A stretch of DNA of 64,000 nucleotides, taken from Luzula sylvatica. Lineage: Eukaryota; Streptophyta; Magnoliopsida; Poales; Juncaceae. The position numbers and the translations under genes were made by a program. Positions 63,031-64,000 of the stretch are shown piece after piece (within the stretch, counting starts at the first letter, position 1; every line of letters starts with the position of its first letter). The stretch covers positions 23,273,914 through 23,337,913 of the forward strand of contig OX326958.1 of NCBI GenBank assembly GCA_946800325.1, given 5' to 3'. The notes under the pieces are model-generated. The model saw only the letters and a program-made list of their open reading frames with translations. It was not told the origin of the DNA and ran no database searches.

Positions 63031-64000
63031 ATGCAAATGTCTAATCATCTCTCCGTTCTTGGATACAAGAAGCCATTGGTGGCTCTCTCCATATGTTTGA
63101 TTGTTCTTCCTGTGATTGTTTTTCTCGTAGGGGGGCGTTCAGTCTCACCCATTGTTTGGTTACGGGGCACATGTAACGCAGTTCGCCAAGGTAACAACAA
63201 TTTAATTCTCGCTTTTTTCGTATTAAATGCTGAAAAAGTTGTTGGTTCATATATATTTTTTGTTCTTTTCCTGTTTGTTTTAAATCAGAGGAGAAGGAAA
63301 AGGAAATGATACCTATCGAACAAGGAGATAAGCTCCTGGGCGGCTTGCTCTCCCCTCGATTCGACGATGACTCGTGCCTCAGCCGTTACAGATCAGCATT
63401 TTTCCGCAAATCCTCGCCTCACTCTGTATCTTCATACTTAATTTCTAAACTACGTAAATATGAAGAACTCCACCGGAAATGTGCACCAAATACCCTTCTT
63501 TACCAAATATCAATTGAACAATTAAAGTCAGGGCATAGCAATGAGTCAATGGAGTGCAATTACGTAGTGTGGACTCCTTTATATGGTTTAGGAAACCGAA
63601 TGCTAACTTTGGTTTCGGCATTTCTTTACGCTATACTCACAGAAAGGGTTTTACTGATCGACCAAACCGAAGATATGACTACTTTGTTTTGTGAACCTTT
63701 TCCTGAAACCTCTTGGATTTTACCCTCAGATTTCCCAATTAAAAACTTAAGGAGCCTTGGCCGAGGCTCCGAAGTTAGCTATGGAAATATGATTAAGAAC
63801 AAAAAGTTAAACAATAGCGATGCGGAATCCCGTTCCGAATCGTTACCATCTTATGTGTACCTCCATGTAATGGATAATTACCAGCATTTTGATCACCTTT
63901 TCTATTGTGACGAGGATCAAACACTTCTGAGGAAGATAAACTGGTTGGTATTCCGATCCGATCTATACTTCATTCCGAATTTGTTTCTAATTTCGCAATT
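63031..64000 (+). CDS. FUT: GT37 fucosyltransferase (xyloglucan/AGP fucosyltransferase family), 5' part
   Basis: Likely Golgi type II enzyme that moves L-fucose from GDP-fucose to galactose on xyloglucan or to arabinose on arabinogalactan proteins. Exon 1 is 63031-63190 (ATG; donor CAAG/GTAACA) and exon 2 starts at 63289 after AAATCAG and is open to the window end. About 290 of an expected 500-600 residues are visible. A basic stretch (GYKK) precedes one membrane anchor at about residues 14-33. The lumenal part has DKLLGGLLSPRFDDDSCLSR at 67-86, the conserved YGLGNR at 152-157 (family motif linked to donor binding), RVLLIDQ after it, and CEPFP at 188-192. These are GT37 hallmarks known from Arabidopsis FUT1. 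An upstream in-frame TTG at 63001 is not a plausible start. No stop or frameshift is seen. Which of the FUT paralogues it matches, and hence the substrate, cannot be decided here. Confidence 0.92.

Overview
This is nuclear DNA of a flowering plant, most likely a eudicot. It is AT-rich, holds two plant cell-wall glycosyltransferase genes with canonical GT-AG introns, and is otherwise mostly transposable elements and satellite DNA. There is nothing prokaryotic, no rRNA or tRNA gene that I can see, and no CRISPR. Species and chromosome cannot be read from the sequence.

Layout. 1-240: CT-rich DNA with three perfect TTCGAA-centred palindromes. 290-1300: about six monomers of a ~180-bp AT-rich satellite. 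1300-2030: a different degenerate tandem repeat interrupted by a 27-base poly-C run. 3779-13773 (minus): a complete 14-exon gene for an EGF-like plus exostosin (GT47) protein of 776 residues, the architecture of extensin arabinosyltransferase ExAD. Its intron 8 has swollen to 6.2 kb through L1-type LINE debris on the plus strand, one LINE itself interrupted by a non-autonomous hAT element; intron 2 carries a MITE. 14032-17868: long non-coding, transposon-like DNA. 17936-18960: an LTR-like segment with a dozen TTCGAACGAA palindromes and a TATA box. 18824-22647: a long inverted repeat with arms of 1.24 and 1.37 kb. 22648-59221: a 36.6-kb satellite array of roughly 205 monomers of ~177 bp, organised as an ~1.95-kb, 11-monomer higher-order repeat with 9-monomer variants and a still larger 5.51-kb duplicated block. 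59222-62613: a second long inverted repeat of LINE-tail sequence, 606 bp per arm, whose left arm is split by a hAT element while the right arm keeps the empty site; its spacer has a GC-rich TCGGGT simple repeat and a cluster of small inverted fragments. 63031-64000+ (plus): the 5' part of a GT37 fucosyltransferase (xyloglucan/AGP fucosyltransferase family), running off the window.

The two genes act in the Golgi on cell-wall glycans (extensin arabinosylation; fucosylation of xyloglucan or arabinogalactan proteins), but they lie about 49 kb apart in opposite orientation and nothing suggests they form a functional unit. The most notable structure is the satellite array: it shows higher-order organisation, each monomer reads as three ~60-bp sub-repeats, and both edges coincide exactly with the truncated outer edge of a long inverted repeat. 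Whether it is centromeric, pericentromeric or an interstitial array cannot be decided from sequence alone.
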